From contig OZ014412.1 of NCBI GenBank assembly GCA_963965975.1, positions 12,600,849-12,664,848 on the forward strand: a stretch of 64,000 nt of DNA. The letters are read 5' to 3'. The translations under genes and the position numbers were made by a program. This stretch comes from Xestospongia bergquistia (lineage: Eukaryota > Porifera > Demospongiae > Haplosclerida > Petrosiidae). Below are positions 63,370-64,000 of this stretch, one piece after another (position 1 is the first letter of the stretch; the number at the start of each line of letters is the position of its first letter). The notes below the pieces were generated by a model. It worked only from the letters and a program-made list of their open reading frames with translations, was not told the origin of the DNA and made no database searches.

Positions 63370-64000
63370 TTTGCATTAACACTCTAAAGTCTTTAAATTA
63401 AAGACTTCAGAAGTTTTAGACTATTGAGTGAAGTTAATAAAGTAAACAGCTCAGTCTAAAGGACTCTATGCGACTAACTAAATAAACTGTTATTAACAGT
63501 TCAGTAAGTTGGTTTGTATTAACACTCTAAAGTCTTTAAATTAAAGACTTTAGAAGGTTTAGACTATTGATTGAAGTTAACAAAGTAAACAGCTCAGTCT
63601 AATGGACTCTCTGGGACTAACTGAATGAACTGTTTTTAACAGTTTAGTAAATTGGTTTGCATTAACACTCTAAAGTCTTTAAATTAAAGACTTTAGAAGG
63701 TTTAGACTATTGAGTGAAGTTAATAAAGTAAACAGCTCAGTCTAAAGGAATGCATGGGACTAACTAAATAAAATGTGATTAACAGTTTAGTAAGTTGGTT
63801 TGCCTTAACACTCTAAAGTCTTTAAATTAAAGACTTTAGAAGGTTTAGACTATTGAGTGAAGTTAATAAAGTAAAGAGCTCAGTCTAAAGGACTCTATGG
63901 GACTAACTAAATAAACTGTTATTAACTGTTTAGTAAGTTGTTTTGCCTTAACACTCTAAAGTCTTTAAATTAAAGACTTTAGAACGTTTAGACTATTGAT
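63370..64000 (+). repeat. Window-end copy of 60,220-60,565
   Basis: The rare tatgcgac variant followed by agttcagtaag occurs at 60323 and 63468, 3145 bp apart (22 monomers minus 1). The gttgttttgcc monomer with tttagaacg occurs at 60511 and 63941, 3430 bp apart, so the later copy has two extra monomers between the markers. The window ends inside this last monomer, and the array continues beyond it. Confidence 0.72.

Larger units (their letters stand above)
20789..64000 (+). repeat. 143-bp satellite array, plus-oriented segment 2
   Basis: About 302 head-to-tail monomers in the plus orientation follow the inverted block and run off the right end in mid-monomer. From 20,789 to about 45,505 the subtypes match zone I (A-F) and long stretches are near-copies of each other at offsets of 7437 bp and roughly 5.3-5.6 kb. 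From about 45,506 to the end the subtypes match zone II, with G, H, I, S and T monomers and compact higher-order repeats. No transposon, gene or unique sequence was seen in the 43 kb. Insertions and deletions are either 1-2 bases or whole multiples of the monomer, as expected of unequal exchange. Confidence 0.97.
45506..64000 (+). repeat. Zone II, second copy
   Basis: About 129 monomers with G, H, I, S and T types added to A and B types. The G marker gcattaagccac occurs here at about 45,535, 46,392, 47,966, 49,098, 51,669, 54,230, 55,944, 58,515, 59,229 and 63,087. The I marker gcgttaac is at 50812, 54087, 55801, 56514, 58372, 59086, 59800 and 62944. The first 5 kb resembles 10,003-16,810, while the remainder is rearranged by local duplications at offsets of 2561, 2570, 714, about 4000 and about 3145 bp. 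Confidence 0.78.

Noticed and set aside
1-64000. Open reading frames
   Set aside because: TAA/TAG in all three plus frames and TTA/CTA in all three minus frames fall in each monomer. Any frame open longer than about one monomer would be chance, and no start, ribosome site or codon pattern supports one.
1-64000. CRISPR array
   Set aside because: The period is 143 bp and the whole period is repeated. There are no short identical repeats separated by unique spacers, and no cas genes.
1-64000. Iteron or DnaA-box type replication origin (ttattaaca resembles ttatccaca)
   Set aside because: The match fails at two key bases, and the motif recurs over 400 times over 64 kb in a eukaryote-like satellite, unlike any bacterial or plasmid origin.
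1-64000. CENP-B box
   Set aside because: No stretch resembling the TTCG...CGGGA core was seen on either strand; CpG is almost absent.
1-64000. Telomeric or microsatellite tracts
   Set aside because: No short-unit tandem runs were found beyond brief A runs such as ctaaaaaaaaactg near 35,349; these are local slippage variants in one lineage of monomers.

Overview
The whole window is one uninterrupted array of an AT-rich tandem repeat (satellite DNA) with a 143-bp monomer. About 447 monomers fit in 64 kb, and the array runs off both ends in mid-monomer. I found no gene, RNA gene, transposon, telomeric repeat or unique-sequence island. Stop codons fall in all six frames inside each monomer, so no reading frame stays open much beyond one repeat. 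A typical monomer (for example 12289-12431) counts 54 A, 47 T, 25 G and 17 C, about 29% GC, with no CpG. An array of this size points to a eukaryotic nuclear genome, in centromeric, pericentromeric or subtelomeric heterochromatin. I do not recognise the repeat family and cannot name the species.

Monomer anatomy, counting from the c of ctgttattaacag as base 1: a dyad centred on base 7 (10-bp arms in the best copies), a stronger dyad at bases 41-67 (13-bp perfect arms around one central base), and a wide 8-bp inverted repeat pairing bases 72-79 with 110-117. Monomers fall into recurring subtypes with linked variants, labelled here A, B, C, D, F, G, H, I, S and T.

Layout: 1-10,002 is plus-oriented zone I (subtypes A-F). 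10,003-16,810 is plus-oriented zone II (subtypes G, H, I appear). 16,811-20,788 is a block of about 28 monomers in the opposite orientation, made of zone-I-like monomers. 20,789-45,505 is plus-oriented zone I again, expanded by staggered multi-kb tandem duplications. 45,506-64,000 is zone II again, with compact 5-monomer higher-order repeats of 713-714 bp. The order zone I - zone II - inverted block - zone I - zone II shows a second-order repeat with an offset near 35.1-35.5 kb.

The right joint of the inverted block is the most informative place. Reading outward, the inverted block and the sequence starting at 20,936 share the same order of rare monomer variants, so the joint looks like the centre of a large inverted duplication with a 147-bp spacer, not a random flip.

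There is no multi-gene system here. The interest lies in a satellite I cannot assign, its dyads, and a readable history of duplication, inversion and exchange. All comparisons were made by eye, so offsets are exact only where marker positions are given.
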